A DNA stretch of 64,000 nt, taken from Methylobacterium terrae. Its GTDB lineage: Bacteria; Pseudomonadota; Alphaproteobacteria; Rhizobiales; Beijerinckiaceae. A program made the position numbers and the translations under genes. The number at the start of each line of letters is the position of its first letter. The stretch's first letter is position 1. The stretch is from assembly GCF_003173755.1 (NCBI RefSeq), contig NZ_CP029553.1:5522001-5586000 (forward strand). Reading direction: 5' to 3'. The notes beneath the pieces were generated by a model. That model searched no databases. It was not told the DNA's origin and worked only from the letters and a program-made list of their open reading frames with translations. Below, one piece after another: positions 16,688 to 26,219 of this stretch.

Positions 16688-18520
16688 ATGTCGCGCCGAA
16701 CCACCCTGGCCCTGAGCGGCGCCGTCGTCGCGGCGCTCGCGCTCGCGGCCGCCTCGCGATCCTGGACGATCGCAGCCCCGCAGGCGGCCGCCTTCGCGGA
16801 GCGGGACCTGGCGCGGCGCTACGGCCTGGCCCTCTCGGTCGCGGGGCCCGCCACCGTGACGCTGCTGCCCGCCCCGGCCCTGCGCTTCTCCGGGGTGCGG
16901 CTCAGCCGCGGCACCCACGACCTCGTCGCGAGCGAGGGCCTGCAGGTGCAGCTCGGCCTCGCCGGGCTCCTCGCCGGCCGGGCCGAGATCACCGGCCTCG
17001 TCCTCGAGCGCGCCCGGATCGCCCTGCCTTCGGGCGCGGGCAGCGACTGGGCCGAGCCGGCGGCGCGGCTCGCCGCGCGCGTCGCCGCCGGCCGCGGCCG
17101 GCACCTGCGCCGCCTCGTCCTCGTCGACGCGACGCTGACCGGGCGCGATCCCCGCACCGGCCGGCCGGAGACGGTCACCGGCCTGAACCTCGCGGCGAAC
17201 TGGCCGCGCCCGAGCGCCGGCCTCGATCTCTCCGCCGACTTCACCTGGCGCGGCGTGCCGGCGGCGCTGACCCTGTCGGACCTGCGCCCGCGCGAGTTCG
17301 CCGCCGGCGCCGAGACCCCGGTCACCGCGGCGCTCGCCTGGAGCGCGACCGGCCCCCACGCGGCCGAGGGCAGCGCCGAGATCGAGGGCAGCCTGGTCTG
17401 GGCGAGGACCGCCCCGGCCGACGATGCGGCGGCGGGCGGGCCCGGCCCGCGCCTGTCCGGCCAGGGCCGCTTCGCCACCCCGGCCCTGCCCGGCACCCTG
17501 GCCTGGCTCGGGATCGCGCCCGGCCCCGCCGCGCTCGCCGGCCCGGTGAGCCTCGAGGGCCGCTTCGCGGCCGGTCCCGGCGGCGTCGAATGGCCTGACA
17601 TCCGCGTGCGGATCGGCGACAACCGCCTCGAGGGCGCCGGCGCCGCGACCCTGGCGCGGGGACGGCTCGCCGTCACCGGCACGCTCGCGGCCGAGCGGCT
17701 CGACCTCTCGGGGTTCATGCCCGAGCCCGAGCCCGGCGGCGGCTGGAGCCGGGCGCCGCTCGCCCTCGACGGCCTCACCCGCGGCGACCTCGACCTGCGC
17801 CTCTCCGCGGCCTCCGCCCGCCTCGGCCCCCTCGAGGCGCAGGACGTCGCCGCGGGCCTGCTGGTGCGCGACGGCACCGTGGAGGCGACGCTGGGGCGCG
17901 CCACCGTGCAGGGCGGCACCGTCAAGGGACGGGCGGCGCTGGCAGTCCTGCCGGCCGGCCTCGACGCGCGGCTCCAGGGCAGCGCCGACCGGATCGACCT
18001 CGGCGGCCTGTTCGCCGATCTCGGCTGGCCGCGCTGGATCCTCGGCCGGGCGCAAGGCTCGGTCGCCCTCGACAGCGCCGGGTCGAGCCTCGCCGACCTC
18101 GTCGGGCGCCTCGCGGGACGGGCCGCCGCGACGGTCGAGGGCGGGGAGATCCTGGGCTTGAGCCTCGCCGACCTCGCCCAGCGCCCCGAGGCCGCCGCCA
18201 CCGCCCTGCGCCGGGGCGGGCGGACCCATTTCGAGCGCGCCCGGGTCAGCCTGACGGTGAATGGCGGCGTCGCCGAGATCGGCCAGGGCCAGGTCCGCGG
18301 CGGAGGCCTGACGGCGAGCCTCGGCGGCCGGGTCTTCCTGGCCGAGCGGCGCCTGGGCGCCGAGGCCCGGATCGAGCCCGGCCCCGACGGGCGGACCGGC
18401 GCCTTCGCCATCGAGGGGCCGTGGCTGCGCCCGGCGATCCGTCCGCTGGCCGTCCGCCTGCCGGCCGAGACCTCGCCCACCAAGACCCTGCCCGCCGCCG
18501 CCAGCGCCTACGCGCCCTGA
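16688..18520 (+). CDS. AsmA family protein
   Basis: A 610-residue AsmA-like protein. An N-terminal membrane anchor (MSRRTTLALSGAVVAALALAAA) is followed by the AsmA N-terminal signature RRYGLALSVAGPATVTLLPAPALRFSGVRLSRG and repetitive beta-rich segments predicted to form the Chorein/VPS13-like lipid-transfer groove. The C-terminal AsmA domain includes GRAQGSVALDSAGSSLADLVGRLAGRAAATVEGGEILGLSL. Such proteins span the periplasm and move phospholipids towards the outer membrane. ATG 16688 was chosen because the membrane anchor starts there. A small secreted-protein gene follows 35 bp downstream. Confidence 0.88.
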   Translation: MSRRTTLALSGAVVAALALAAASRSWTIAAPQAAAFAERDLARRYGLALSVAGPATVTLLPAPALRFSGVRLSRGTHDLVASEGLQVQLGLAGLLAGRAEITGLVLERARIALPSGAGSDWAEPAARLAARVAAGRGRHLRRLVLVDATLTGRDPRTGRPETVTGLNLAANWPRPSAGLDLSADFTWRGVPAALTLSDLRPREFAAGAETPVTAALAWSATGPHAAEGSAEIEGSLVWARTAPADDAAAGGPGPRLSGQGRFATPALPGTLAWLGIAPGPAALAGPVSLEGRFAAGPGGVEWPDIRVRIGDNRLEGAGAATLARGRLAVTGTLAAERLDLSGFMPEPEPGGGWSRAPLALDGLTRGDLDLRLSAASARLGPLEAQDVAAGLLVRDGTVEATLGRATVQGGTVKGRAALAVLPAGLDARLQGSADRIDLGGLFADLGWPRWILGRAQGSVALDSAGSSLADLVGRLAGRAAATVEGGEILGLSLADLAQRPEAAATALRRGGRTHFERARVSLTVNGGVAEIGQGQVRGGGLTASLGGRVFLAERRLGAEARIEPGPDGRTGAFAIEGPWLRPAIRPLAVRLPAETSPTKTLPAAASAYAP

Positions 18521-18555
18521 TCCGGGCGCCGGCCGCCCCTCGAGGAGCATCCCGG

Positions 18556-19059
18556 ATGCGACCCCGCCGTTCCGGCCCCTGGATCGGGGCCCTCGCCTGC
18601 CTCGCGGCCCTGCCCTGCGCCGGCGCGCCGGCTCAACCCGCTCCCGGTCCGGCCGCTCCGGTTCCGGCTCCGGCCCCGCCGGAGGCATCGCCCGCCCCCG
18701 CCCCGGGCGGATTCCCCGCCGTCCCGGTGACGCCCTATTTCCGGGTCGTGCCGATGAACGAGGCCCGGGCCATCGGGTTCTTCACCAGCCTGTTCCCGGA
18801 CTGCTCCGTTCAGGGGCCCGTGGTGGCCCGCCTCGTCGAGGGGCCGAAGCACGGCAGCGTGCGCTTCTCCGTCGAGGCGTCCTTTCCGCGCTACACCCCC
18901 GGCTCGGCCCTCGCCGCGTGCAACGCCCGCAAGGTCGAGGGCCTCAAGATGACGTTCGAGGCCGCCGAGAACTACGAAGGTCTCGACGCCTACCGCGTCC
19001 TGATCATCTACCCGGACGGCGGCGCCACCCATCTCGACGTCAGGGTCTCGATCCGCTGA
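18556..19059 (+). CDS. Secreted hypothetical protein
   Basis: A 167-residue protein with a signal peptide (WIGALACLAALPCAGAPAQP), a Pro/Ala linker up to about residue 55, and a compact C-terminal domain (VTPYFRVVPMNEARAIGFFTSLFPDCSVQGPVVARLVEGPKHGSV...). Two Cys in the mature domain (in PDCSV and AACNAR) may form a disulphide. The domain's beta-rich ending (GGATHLDVRVSIR) suggests a small periplasmic sandwich fold. AGGAG lies 8 bp before the ATG. It probably shares a transcript with asmA. I do not recognise the family. The 3' end overlaps the convergent sirtuin gene by 20 bp. Confidence 0.72.
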   Translation: MRPRRSGPWIGALACLAALPCAGAPAQPAPGPAAPVPAPAPPEASPAPAPGGFPAVPVTPYFRVVPMNEARAIGFFTSLFPDCSVQGPVVARLVEGPKHGSVRFSVEASFPRYTPGSALAACNARKVEGLKMTFEAAENYEGLDAYRVLIIYPDGGATHLDVRVSIR

Positions 19060-19765
19060 CCGGCCCTTCCCCGAGGATCTCCGCCACGAAATCCGGCACC
19101 GCGCGCGTCGCCGGCCCGTAATCGGCCGTGTCGAACAGCCCGGCGGTGTCGGAGGGCGCGAGGTTGATCTCGCGGGTCGGGATCCCGGCCGCGCGGGCCC
19201 GCGCCACGAAGCCCGCCGCCGGGTAGACCGCCCCGGAGGTGCCGATGGCGACGAACAGGTCGGCCGCGTCGAGGGCGTCTCCGATCGCCTCGAGGTGGAG
19301 CGGCATCTCGCCGAACCACACCACGTCCGGCCGCATCCCGCCCCGCCGCCCGCAGGCCGGGCAGGCCGTGCCGAGGCCCAGATCCTCGGCCGAGGGGCGG
19401 GACGCGCCGCAGGCGGTGCAGCGCGCCCGCATCAGCTCGCCGTGCATGTGGACGACCGCCCGCGAGCCGGCGCGCTCGTGCAGGTCGTCGACGTTCTGGG
19501 TGCACAGGAACAGCCGGCCGCCGCGGGCCGCGAGGCCCGCCTCCAGGCGCGCCAGCGCCGCGTGGGCGGCGTTGGGCTCCGCCTCCCGCACCCCCCGCCG
19601 GCGCAGGTTGTAGAAGGCGTGGACCTCCTCCGGCTCGCGGGCGAAGGCCTCGGGGGTGGCGAGGCGCATCGGGTCGAACCGTCGCCACAGCCCGCCGGGG
19701 TCCCGGAAGGTGCCGAGCCCGCTCTCAGCCGAGATTCCGGCCCCGGTGAGCACGAAGATGGTCAC
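19040..19765 (-). CDS. cobB: NAD-dependent protein deacylase (sirtuin)
   Basis: A 241-residue class III sirtuin. NAD-binding motifs are LTGAGISAESGLGTFRD (GAGIS 8-12) and TQNVDDLHERAG (90-101); the catalytic His is H108 in VVHMHGEL; the structural zinc is held by C116/C119 and C135/C138. It removes acyl groups from lysines using NAD+. The Y and R of the CobB YxxR desuccinylase motif correspond to FYNLRRR, so a mixed deacylase role is possible. The start is GTG 19765, directly before TIFVLTGAGIS; the longer frame upstream is not family-like. It stands alone. Confidence 0.92.
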   Translation of the reverse strand: MTIFVLTGAGISAESGLGTFRDPGGLWRRFDPMRLATPEAFAREPEEVHAFYNLRRRGVREAEPNAAHAALARLEAGLAARGGRLFLCTQNVDDLHERAGSRAVVHMHGELMRARCTACGASRPSAEDLGLGTACPACGRRGGMRPDVVWFGEMPLHLEAIGDALDAADLFVAIGTSGAVYPAAGFVARARAAGIPTREINLAPSDTAGLFDTADYGPATRAVPDFVAEILGEGPVSGSRP

Positions 19766-19991
19766 GCGCGGCCCTCCCCCACGGTCGACGACTGCGACAC
19801 GATTGTAACGAACTTCGCGCGCCGCAGAACAATGTGGGCGCCGGACCACGCGGATGCCGTCACTGTGACCTCCGTTGAGACTTTATCAATTCTTGGCATG
19901 GACAATCCCGGTCACCCATCCTAAGTGAGGATCGTGCCCGCGCGCATCGCCGCGGGCTGCTGATTCCGAACAGATCGCTTCAGGACATTCA

Positions 19992-20822
19992 ATGACGCGC
20001 CACCGCGCGAGACCGTCATTCACGGTCGAGATCAAGCGCAGCCGCACCTCCCCCCTGATCGACAGCGAGCGGCCTCAGGGCGAGCGCCCCGCCGTCAAGC
20101 CCGCGGCGAGCCTCGCCGTGCCGGCCGAGCCCGAACGCAAGCCCGCCGCCCCCGGCCGCAACCTCTGGGCCGGGACGGGCCTGTTCGAGGAGGCCGCCGC
20201 CGCCACCCAGTCCGGCCGCTTCGACCCGCCGGACCTCTCGGTCTTCGCCAAGACGCCTGTCAAGCCTTCCGCCAAGATCTCGGCTAAGCCCTCGGCCGAC
20301 AGGTCCGCGGAGAAATCTCACCTCGACAAGGCCGCCGACGAGGTCTTCGCGGCGCCGGCCCAGCGGGCTTCCGCCAAGGCGACGTCGGCCAAGGCGGTTC
20401 CCGCCAAGCGCGTCCTGCCGAGCCTGATCGCCCCGCCGGAGCCCGAGCCCGAGCCGGAGGCCGCCCCGGAGCCCGAGGCCAAGCTGCCCCGCGTGCGGCG
20501 CTACCGGACCGCCGAGCCGGCGCCGCGCCGCACCGCCGGCCCGCGCCCGGCCTTCGTCTGGCCCGAGGACTGGCCCGACGAGGCGCCGATCCAGGCCCCC
20601 GCGCCGATCACCGTGCCGGCCGCCCCCCGGATCGAATCGAAGATCCAGGTTCCCGATCGCCAACTCCCCGATCGCCAGGTTCCTCATCGCCAGACCCCCG
20701 AGGCCGCGCCGCAGGCCGCCGAGGCCGGCGAGATCCGCCCGCGGGCCAAGCGCCGCCCCGGCGACGAGGATCTGCGCATCGGCCAGCGCTGGAAGCGCCG
20801 GCTGCCCCGCGTGTGCTGGTAG
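19992..20822 (+). CDS. Hypothetical protein, disordered and basic
   Basis: A 276-residue low-complexity protein rich in Pro, Ala, Lys, Arg and Glu. It has repeated KPSAK/KxSAKPSA units around residues 90-110, an EPEPEPEAAPEPEA run near 150, and three copies of a DRQ(L/V)P unit near 225. The only conserved-looking parts are the N-terminus RPSFTVEIKRSR and the C-terminus DEDLRIGQRWKRRLPRVCW, which may be short interaction motifs. No membrane segment or enzyme motif is visible. It overlaps the HAD gene by 10 bp and is likely co-transcribed with it. Function unknown. Confidence 0.7.
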   Translation: MTRHRARPSFTVEIKRSRTSPLIDSERPQGERPAVKPAASLAVPAEPERKPAAPGRNLWAGTGLFEEAAAATQSGRFDPPDLSVFAKTPVKPSAKISAKPSADRSAEKSHLDKAADEVFAAPAQRASAKATSAKAVPAKRVLPSLIAPPEPEPEPEAAPEPEAKLPRVRRYRTAEPAPRRTAGPRPAFVWPEDWPDEAPIQAPAPITVPAAPRIESKIQVPDRQLPDRQVPHRQTPEAAPQAAEAGEIRPRAKRRPGDEDLRIGQRWKRRLPRVCW

Positions 20823-21508
20823 CCGAAAGGGGCGGCGCACCGGCGGGCCGGGACGGCGCGCCGCCCTACCGGCTCGTCATCCTCGACTTCGACGGCACCC
20901 TCGCCGACACCTTCCCGTGGTTCACCCGGGTGCTCCCGGCCGTCGCCGACCGCTACGGCTTCCGCCGGCCGGTACCCGAGGAGGTCGAGGCCCTGCGCGC
21001 CCTGGACGCGCGGGGGGTGATGCGGCGCCTCGGCGTCCCGGGCTGGAAGCTGCCGCTGATCGCCCGGCACATGCACGGCCTCGCCGCCCGCGACGCGGCG
21101 GAACTCGCGCCCTTCCCGGGCATCCCCGCCCTGCTCGCCCGCCTGCGGGCCGGCGGCATCGGGCTCGCGCTCGTCAGCTCGAACCGCGAGGACGTGGTGC
21201 GCCGGGTGCTCGGGCCGCACAGCGCCGGCCTGATCGACGCTTACGCCTGCGGCACCTCCGTGTTCGGCAAGGCGCGGCGGTTCCGGGCCGTGCTGCGGGC
21301 GAGCGGCTTGCCCTCCGCCGACGTGCTCTGCCTCGGCGACGAGCTGCGCGACCACGCCGCGGCGACGCGGGCGGGCCTCGCCTTCGGGGCGGTGACCTGG
21401 GGCTACACGAGGGCGCCGGCGCTGGCGGCCGCGGGGCCGGCCCACCTCTTCGCGACGCCCGAGGCGGTGGCGGCGGCGCTCCTGCCGGAGGCGGCGCGGA
21501 CGGCCTGA
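20813..21508 (+). CDS. HAD family hydrolase (phosphoglycolate phosphatase-like)
   Basis: A 231-residue HAD phosphatase. Motif I is DFDGTLAD with nucleophile D25 and acid D27, motif II is the S in LALVSSNRED, motif III the K in CGTSVFGKARRF, and motif IV is CLGDELRDHAAA. The GTG start at 20813 overlaps the previous gene. The cap is the helical Gph type, so small phosphorylated metabolites are likely substrates; the exact one is not known. The gene ends just before the remnants of an ISL3 element. Confidence 0.87.
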   Translation: MLVAERGGAPAGRDGAPPYRLVILDFDGTLADTFPWFTRVLPAVADRYGFRRPVPEEVEALRALDARGVMRRLGVPGWKLPLIARHMHGLAARDAAELAPFPGIPALLARLRAGGIGLALVSSNREDVVRRVLGPHSAGLIDAYACGTSVFGKARRFRAVLRASGLPSADVLCLGDELRDHAAATRAGLAFGAVTWGYTRAPALAAAGPAHLFATPEAVAAALLPEAARTA

Positions 21509-21539
21509 CCGGCCGCTGCCGGATCCTGCGCGAGCCTCT

Positions 21540-22426
21540 CCGGGTTCGCCGCCGAACTCGAATCCTCCGTCGTCGTAGAGAGCCTGCCAGCGCATCCAGC
21601 TCTGTGCTCCCGCTTCCAACTCCGACGTAGAGCGAGAAGGCACGGTCGCGCCGGGTGGGACGAACGGTCGAGCCAGGGAGAAGCGGCAGGCTGCGCAACC
21701 GGGCATGGGCCCCCTGGAGCCAGCGTTCGACGGCCTGCCGCACGTTGGTGAGCAGGTGCCATCGATCGGCGACCTGCTGAGCCTGGGGATCGCCGAGGCT
21801 TGCGCCTCGGGCATACTCGGTCGAGCGATCCTGGACGACGAGTTCGACGCCGGGATGCCGTTCGAGCCAGCCGGCCACCGTGGGTGCCGTACGATCCGGG
21901 AGGAGGTCGATGGCGCGGTGGCGGTCGAGATCGACGACGATCGTACCGTGACGGCTGCCCTTCCGGATCGCCCGGTCGTCGATCCCGACCCGGATAGGAG
22001 CCGGCGCGCCGGGCATCGGCATGCGGGTGACGAGCCGCAGCACGGTCGCACGGCTTGCCGGCATGTGGAGATGCGCGAGGAGACGCGTCCCGCCTGCACC
22101 GCCGCAGGCGGGGCCGACCCTGGCCTGCGCCTGGCATAGGCGCCGCGTGCGCCGGGCGCGCGGCGCGAGCAGGCTCATGGGCGCCGCGGCGAAGGTCCGG
22201 CGTCCGCAGGCCGGGTTGAGGCAGTAGAACCGCCGCACCTGGACGCGTAGCACAGTCCGCGAGGCCGACAGCGGCAGGTCGGCGGGATGGGGGGATAGCG
22301 GCGATGGACGGACCGGCTCGCCTGCCCGCACTCGGGGCAGCGGCCGCTGGCTGCGTCCAGCCGCAACGGGATGACGAGGTGATCGTCGTGTCGTTCGACG
22401 AAACGCGCGGCGCGACAGTTGGGCAT
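21540..22426 (-). pseudogene. ISL3 family transposase remnant (two frameshifts, C-terminal truncation)
   Basis: The N-terminal zinc ribbon is present: CPECGQASRSVHRRY in one frame, then after a shift at a run of six C near 22287 the continuation RRFYCLNPACGRRTFAAAP and the DDE region (IRVGIDDRAIRKGSRHGTI, then DLLPDRTAPTVAGWLERHP and VADRWHLLTNV). A second shift near 21645 moves the reading to a third frame (STSELEAGAQSWMRWQALYD), after which homology stops about 30 bp from the HAD stop codon. The last third of an ISL3 transposase (about 400 residues) is missing. The start codon is ATG 22426. The element is inactive. Confidence 0.85.
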
Positions 22427-22512
22427 GGCGGGGGGATATCCATGCCACCCACGATGGGGCGGGCGGGCCAACTCATCATCGGCCCGAGTCAATCCACCGC
22501 TAACCGCGCAAA

Positions 22513-22704
22513 GTGAGCAAGAACCACGGGGCAATCCCGGTCGGCATCTTCCCCGACGAGCGCTCGATCCGCCGCCTGGTCGGCCCGATCCTGCTGGAGC
22601 GGAACGACGAGCGGGCCGTGCAGCGCTGCCGCGACATGACCCTGGAACGCATCGCCCCGATCGGCGATGATCCCCTCGTCAGCCTGCCCACCCTGGCAGT
22701 CTGA
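22513..22704 (+). pseudogene. IS256 family transposase C-terminal fragment
   Basis: The reading frame gives [32 protein letters not shown] followed by [22 protein letters not shown], the well known last 55 residues of IS256/mutator-type transposases (VGIFPN...RLVGAILLEQNDEWAVQRARYMTLE...). Everything upstream is gone. The following TACACGACGCCCTGGGACAC (about 22745-22764) looks like the right end of the same element. Together with the ISL3 remnant it marks 21510-22800 as old insertion debris between the HAD gene and a chemoreceptor gene. Confidence 0.8.
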
Positions 22705-22827
22705 CCGTCCGGCCCTGCCGGTCATCGGGGTGGATCGGCCCCAGCTACACGACGCCCTGGGACACGATCGAAAGCCGTGTCGTGTACCGTGAGCGGAACC
22801 AAAGGTCGTTTTCAACGACCGTTGGCA

Positions 22828-24498
22828 TCACGCCGCCCGCACGGTATCGAGGAAGCGGGCGACCTCGGCCGAGAGGTGCTCGGACTGGCGCGACAGCTCG
22901 CTCGCCGCGCCCAGTACCTGGCTCGCCGCGGCCCCCGTCTCGTCCGCCGCCCGGGCGACGCCGGTGATGTTCGTCGTCACCTCGCCGGTGCCGGACGCGG
23001 CTTGCGAGACGTTGCGGACGATCTCCTGCGTCGCCGCGCCCTGCTCCTCCACCGCCGCCGCGATCGAGGTCGCCACCCCGGAGATCTCCTCGATCCGCGC
23101 GGTGATCCCGCTGATCGCGCCGACCGCCTGACCCGTGGAGGACTGGATCGCCGCGATCTGGCTCGTGATCTCGTCGGTCGCCTTCGCGGTCTGGCCGGCG
23201 AGTTCCTTGACCTCGGCGGCGACCACCGCGAAGCCCCGTCCCGCCGCGCCGGCGCGGGCCGCCTCGATGGTGGCGTTCAACGCCAGCAGGTTCGTCTGCG
23301 CGGCGATCGAGGAGATCAGCCCGACGACGTCGCCGATGCGCGCCGTGGCCTCGGTCAGCGCCCGGACCTGGGCGGCGCTCTCGCCGGCCTCGCGGACCGC
23401 CGCGCCGGCCAGCCTGGCCGAGCCGTCGACCTGGCGGCCGATCTCCTGGACGGACGCGCCGAGTTCTTCTGCTGCGGCTGCGACGGTGCCGACGTTGGCG
23501 GCGGCCTGCGCGGCGGCCGCCGCGACGCCGCTCGACTGGCCGGCGGTCTCCCGCGCGGTGGCGGTCATCGTCTGGGCGGTGGCCTGCAGCTCGGTGGCGG
23601 CGGCCGTGACGGCGCCGACGATGCCGCCGACCGCCCGCTCGAAGCCGTCCGCCATCTCGCGCATCGCCTGCCGGCGCTGCGCCTCGGCCCCGGCCCGGGC
23701 GAGCGCAGTCTCCTCCTCGAGCCGGCGGGTGCGGATCAGGTTGTCGCGGAACACGGCGAGCGCCCCCGCCATGGCGCCGAGCTCGTCCCGGCGCGCGGCA
23801 TCGGGAATCGCGGTGTCGGCGTCGCCCGCGGCGAGGCGGCGCATCGCGCCGGTCATGCGGCCGAGGGGCCGGACGATGCGGAGCAGGCAGAACAGCACCG
23901 CCCCGAGGGTAACGAGGACGGAGACCGCGAAGGCCGCCACGGTGGTGCGGGTCGCCTCCGCCCGCTCGGCCCGGGCCGCCTCGCCCGCCGCAGTGCCGGC
24001 GGCGGCGTTGATGGCGACGAGCTTGCCCGCGACGTCGATCGTCGCCCGGTAGGTCGCGTTCATCGGCCCGCGGAAGAAGGCGTCGATCTCGGCCCGGCTC
24101 GGGAGGCCCTTGAGGCGGGCCCAGTCGGCGCGGAACCCGGCGATCCTGGCGCTCAGCTCGCCGAAGGTCTCCCGCTCGGCGGGCGAGCTGATCAGGTCCC
24201 GGTAGCGCTCCATCCGCTCGCTCAGGGCGGCGTCCATCTCGGAGAAGCTCTTGGCCGAGAGCGCCGTCTCGGCCTCGGTCTCGGCGGTGATGAAACGGAA
24301 CTGCCACAGCCGGGCGCGCATCACCAGGGCGTTGATCGCGTGCGCCTCGTTGATCGAGGGCACCGCGTCGTCGGCGAGCTTGGCGATGCGGGTCTCGATC
24401 GAATCGAGCTTCCACAGGGAGACGCCGCCCTGCGCGAGGGTCAGCAGCAGGAGGATCCCGAACAGGCCGGTCAGGCTGCTCTTGAGGGAGAGACGCAT
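22828..24498 (-). CDS. Methyl-accepting chemotaxis protein
   Basis: A 556-residue chemoreceptor. TM1 is at about 8-28 ([20 protein letters not shown]), a four-helix-bundle periplasmic sensor domain (about 30-180) follows, then TM2 ([21 protein letters not shown]), a HAMP domain ([20 protein letters not shown]) and the cytoplasmic signalling hairpin, whose tip reads [17 protein letters not shown]. It signals to CheA/CheW. No CheW-binding or chemotaxis genes are near, and there is no C-terminal NWETF methylation pentapeptide. The ligand is not evident. Its 3' end is close to the IS256 remnant. Confidence 0.94.
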   Translation of the reverse strand: MRLSLKSSLTGLFGILLLLTLAQGGVSLWKLDSIETRIAKLADDAVPSINEAHAINALVMRARLWQFRFITAETEAETALSAKSFSEMDAALSERMERYRDLISSPAERETFGELSARIAGFRADWARLKGLPSRAEIDAFFRGPMNATYRATIDVAGKLVAINAAAGTAAGEAARAERAEATRTTVAAFAVSVLVTLGAVLFCLLRIVRPLGRMTGAMRRLAAGDADTAIPDAARRDELGAMAGALAVFRDNLIRTRRLEEETALARAGAEAQRRQAMREMADGFERAVGGIVGAVTAAATELQATAQTMTATARETAGQSSGVAAAAAQAAANVGTVAAAAEELGASVQEIGRQVDGSARLAGAAVREAGESAAQVRALTEATARIGDVVGLISSIAAQTNLLALNATIEAARAGAAGRGFAVVAAEVKELAGQTAKATDEITSQIAAIQSSTGQAVGAISGITARIEEISGVATSIAAAVEEQGAATQEIVRNVSQAASGTGEVTTNITGVARAADETGAAASQVLGAASELSRQSEHLSAEVARFLDTVRAA

Positions 24499-24929
24499 GG
24501 GGCGGGGGCCGTCAATGAGCGAACAGAAGAAGAAGGCTCTTCTTGCGTCGACAAAGCTAAAAATGGCTTAATCGGCCGATGCCGGACGACGGCGACAAGA
24601 CCGCAATCATATCAAATCCGGACGTTGATCGACCTCCGGCAAGTGTTGGACGGGTACAAACTGACGCAGAGGAATAAAGCCTCTGTCCGGAACTGACCCT
24701 CACCGATCTTGCTGGCTGCCGAAGGGTCAGGTGTCGGGAGCCGCGCGGCCGAGAAGAACGGTTTTCGCTCCGCACTCCTCGCGGGCAGGGCCGGAGGGCC
24801 GGGCGGGCTCCGACCTTTCGCCACTGGATTTCCGCCCCCGTCCCGTGCGACCTCGGGAGTCCCGGCCGGGGCGCGACGGTGCCGCGAGCCCTCTCGGCCG
24901 CGGCACCCACTTGACCGGGAGCGACGCCG
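24499..24929. other. Spacer between divergent chemoreceptor and MaoC genes
   Basis: A 431-bp gap with the promoters of two divergent genes. The stretch 24540-24680 is unusually AT-rich for this genome (AAAGCTAAAAATGGCTTAAT, then CAATCATATCAAATCC) and most likely contains the chemoreceptor promoter. No palindromic operator, RNA gene or short gene is convincing. Confidence 0.4.
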
Positions 24930-25391
24930 ATGATGCCCGAACTGCGCGTGCTGTACTTCGAGGACCTGAGCGTCGGCCTGTCCGAGACGCTGTCGAAGAC
25001 CATCGCGGCCTCCGACGTGGTCGGCTTCGCCGAGATCACCGGCGACCGCAACCCGATCCACCTCTCCGAGCACTTCGCCGCCCGCACGCCGTTCGGCACC
25101 CGCATCGCCCACGGCCTCTACACCGCCGGGCTGATCTCGGCGGTGCTCGGCACCCGCCTGCCCGGGCCGGGCGCGATCTACATCAGCCAGAGCCTCAACT
25201 TCCGCGCGCCCGTGCGCATCGGCGACACGGTGGACGTCACCGTCGAGGTGGCGGAACTCGTGCCGGAGCGCCGCCGCGCCCGCCTGACCTGCACCTGCTC
25301 CGTCAACGGCGAGACGGTGCTCGACGGCGAGGCCCTGGTGAAGGTGCCGACGAAGGCCGAATCCGATCCCCTGGCCACCCGCAAGGGCTAG
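24930..25391 (+). CDS. MaoC family (R)-specific enoyl-CoA hydratase
   Basis: A 153-residue hot-dog-fold hydratase. The hydratase-2 motif is FAEITGDRNPIHLSEHFAA with the catalytic D and H (D-x-N-P-x-H), followed by FGTRIAHGLYTAGLISAVLG. It hydrates trans-2-enoyl-CoA to (R)-3-hydroxyacyl-CoA. In this type of organism such enzymes supply PHA monomers (PhaJ) or act as CroR in the ethylmalonyl-CoA pathway; the sequence alone does not decide between the two. A TrmH-type gene follows after 1 bp, so the two are co-transcribed. Confidence 0.9.
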   Translation: MMPELRVLYFEDLSVGLSETLSKTIAASDVVGFAEITGDRNPIHLSEHFAARTPFGTRIAHGLYTAGLISAVLGTRLPGPGAIYISQSLNFRAPVRIGDTVDVTVEVAELVPERRRARLTCTCSVNGETVLDGEALVKVPTKAESDPLATRKG

Positions 25392-25392
25392 G

Positions 25393-26202
25393 ATGACGCC
25401 GACCCCGATCGACGACCCCGACGACCCGCGCCTCGACGCCTATACGAAGATGCGCGAGCGCGACCTCGTCGGGCGGCAGCGGCGGTTCATCGCCGAGGGC
25501 GAGGTGGTCCTGCGCGTGCTGCTCGCAGGGAATGCCCGGTTCCGGGTCGAGTCGGTGCTCGTCTCGCCCGAGCGCCTGCCCGGGCTCGCGCCGGCGCTGG
25601 CTCACCTCGACGCCCCGGTCTACCTCGCCGCCAAGAGCGTGATGGGGGCGGTGGCGGGCTTCCCGATCCATCGCGGCGTGCTGGCGGTGGGCCTGCGCGG
25701 GCCGGAGCCCGACCCCGACGCGCTCGTGCCGGCAGGCTCCGCCCTGCTCGTCGGCCTCGTGGGACTGGCCAACCACGACAATGTCGGCGGGCTCTTTCGC
25801 AATGCCGCCGCCTTCGGGGCCGACGCGGTGCTGCTCGATGCCGAGACCTGCGATCCCCTCTACCGCAAGGCGATCCGGGTCTCGGCCGGCACGAGCCTGA
25901 CGATGCCGTTCGCCCGGCTGCCGACGGGGGACGACCTCCTGAACCTGTGCGAGCGCCAGGGGCTCGTGCCCGTCGCCCTCTCGCCCCGGGGCGAGGATAT
26001 CGGGGGGCTGCCGCCCCTGCCCCGCGCGCTCCTCATGCTCGGCACCGAGGGCCCCGGCCTGCCCGAGGTGCTGATGGCCCGCGCCCGCCGGGTGGCGATC
26101 CCGATGGCACCGGGGGTCGATTCGCTCAACGTCGCGGTAGCGGGAGCGGTGGCGTTGCACCGGCTCGGGGGTGAGCGGCTGGCGAGCATCGCCGGTCGAT
26201 GA
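25393..26202 (+). CDS. TrmH/SpoU family RNA 2'-O-methyltransferase
   Basis: A 269-residue SPOUT methyltransferase. The N-terminal RNA-binding part begins DPRLDAYTKMRERDLVGRQRRFIAEGEVVLRVLL. The knotted SAM-binding domain has motif 1 GLANHDNVGGLFRNAAAFG (N..G..R), motif 2 LMLGTEGPGLPEVLM and motif 3 IPMAPGVDSLNVAVAGAVAL. It would methylate a ribose in tRNA or rRNA. It is coupled to the MaoC gene by position only. The exact target nucleotide is unknown. Confidence 0.93.
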   Translation: MTPTPIDDPDDPRLDAYTKMRERDLVGRQRRFIAEGEVVLRVLLAGNARFRVESVLVSPERLPGLAPALAHLDAPVYLAAKSVMGAVAGFPIHRGVLAVGLRGPEPDPDALVPAGSALLVGLVGLANHDNVGGLFRNAAAFGADAVLLDAETCDPLYRKAIRVSAGTSLTMPFARLPTGDDLLNLCERQGLVPVALSPRGEDIGGLPPLPRALLMLGTEGPGLPEVLMARARRVAIPMAPGVDSLNVAVAGAVALHRLGGERLASIAGR

Positions 26203-26219
26203 CGACGCCTCCCTGGACG

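Noticed and set aside
15803..18688. A 961-codon frame antisense to asmA and the CoA-transferase
   Set aside because: Low-complexity composition with no motif, and fully covered by well-supported genes in other frames.
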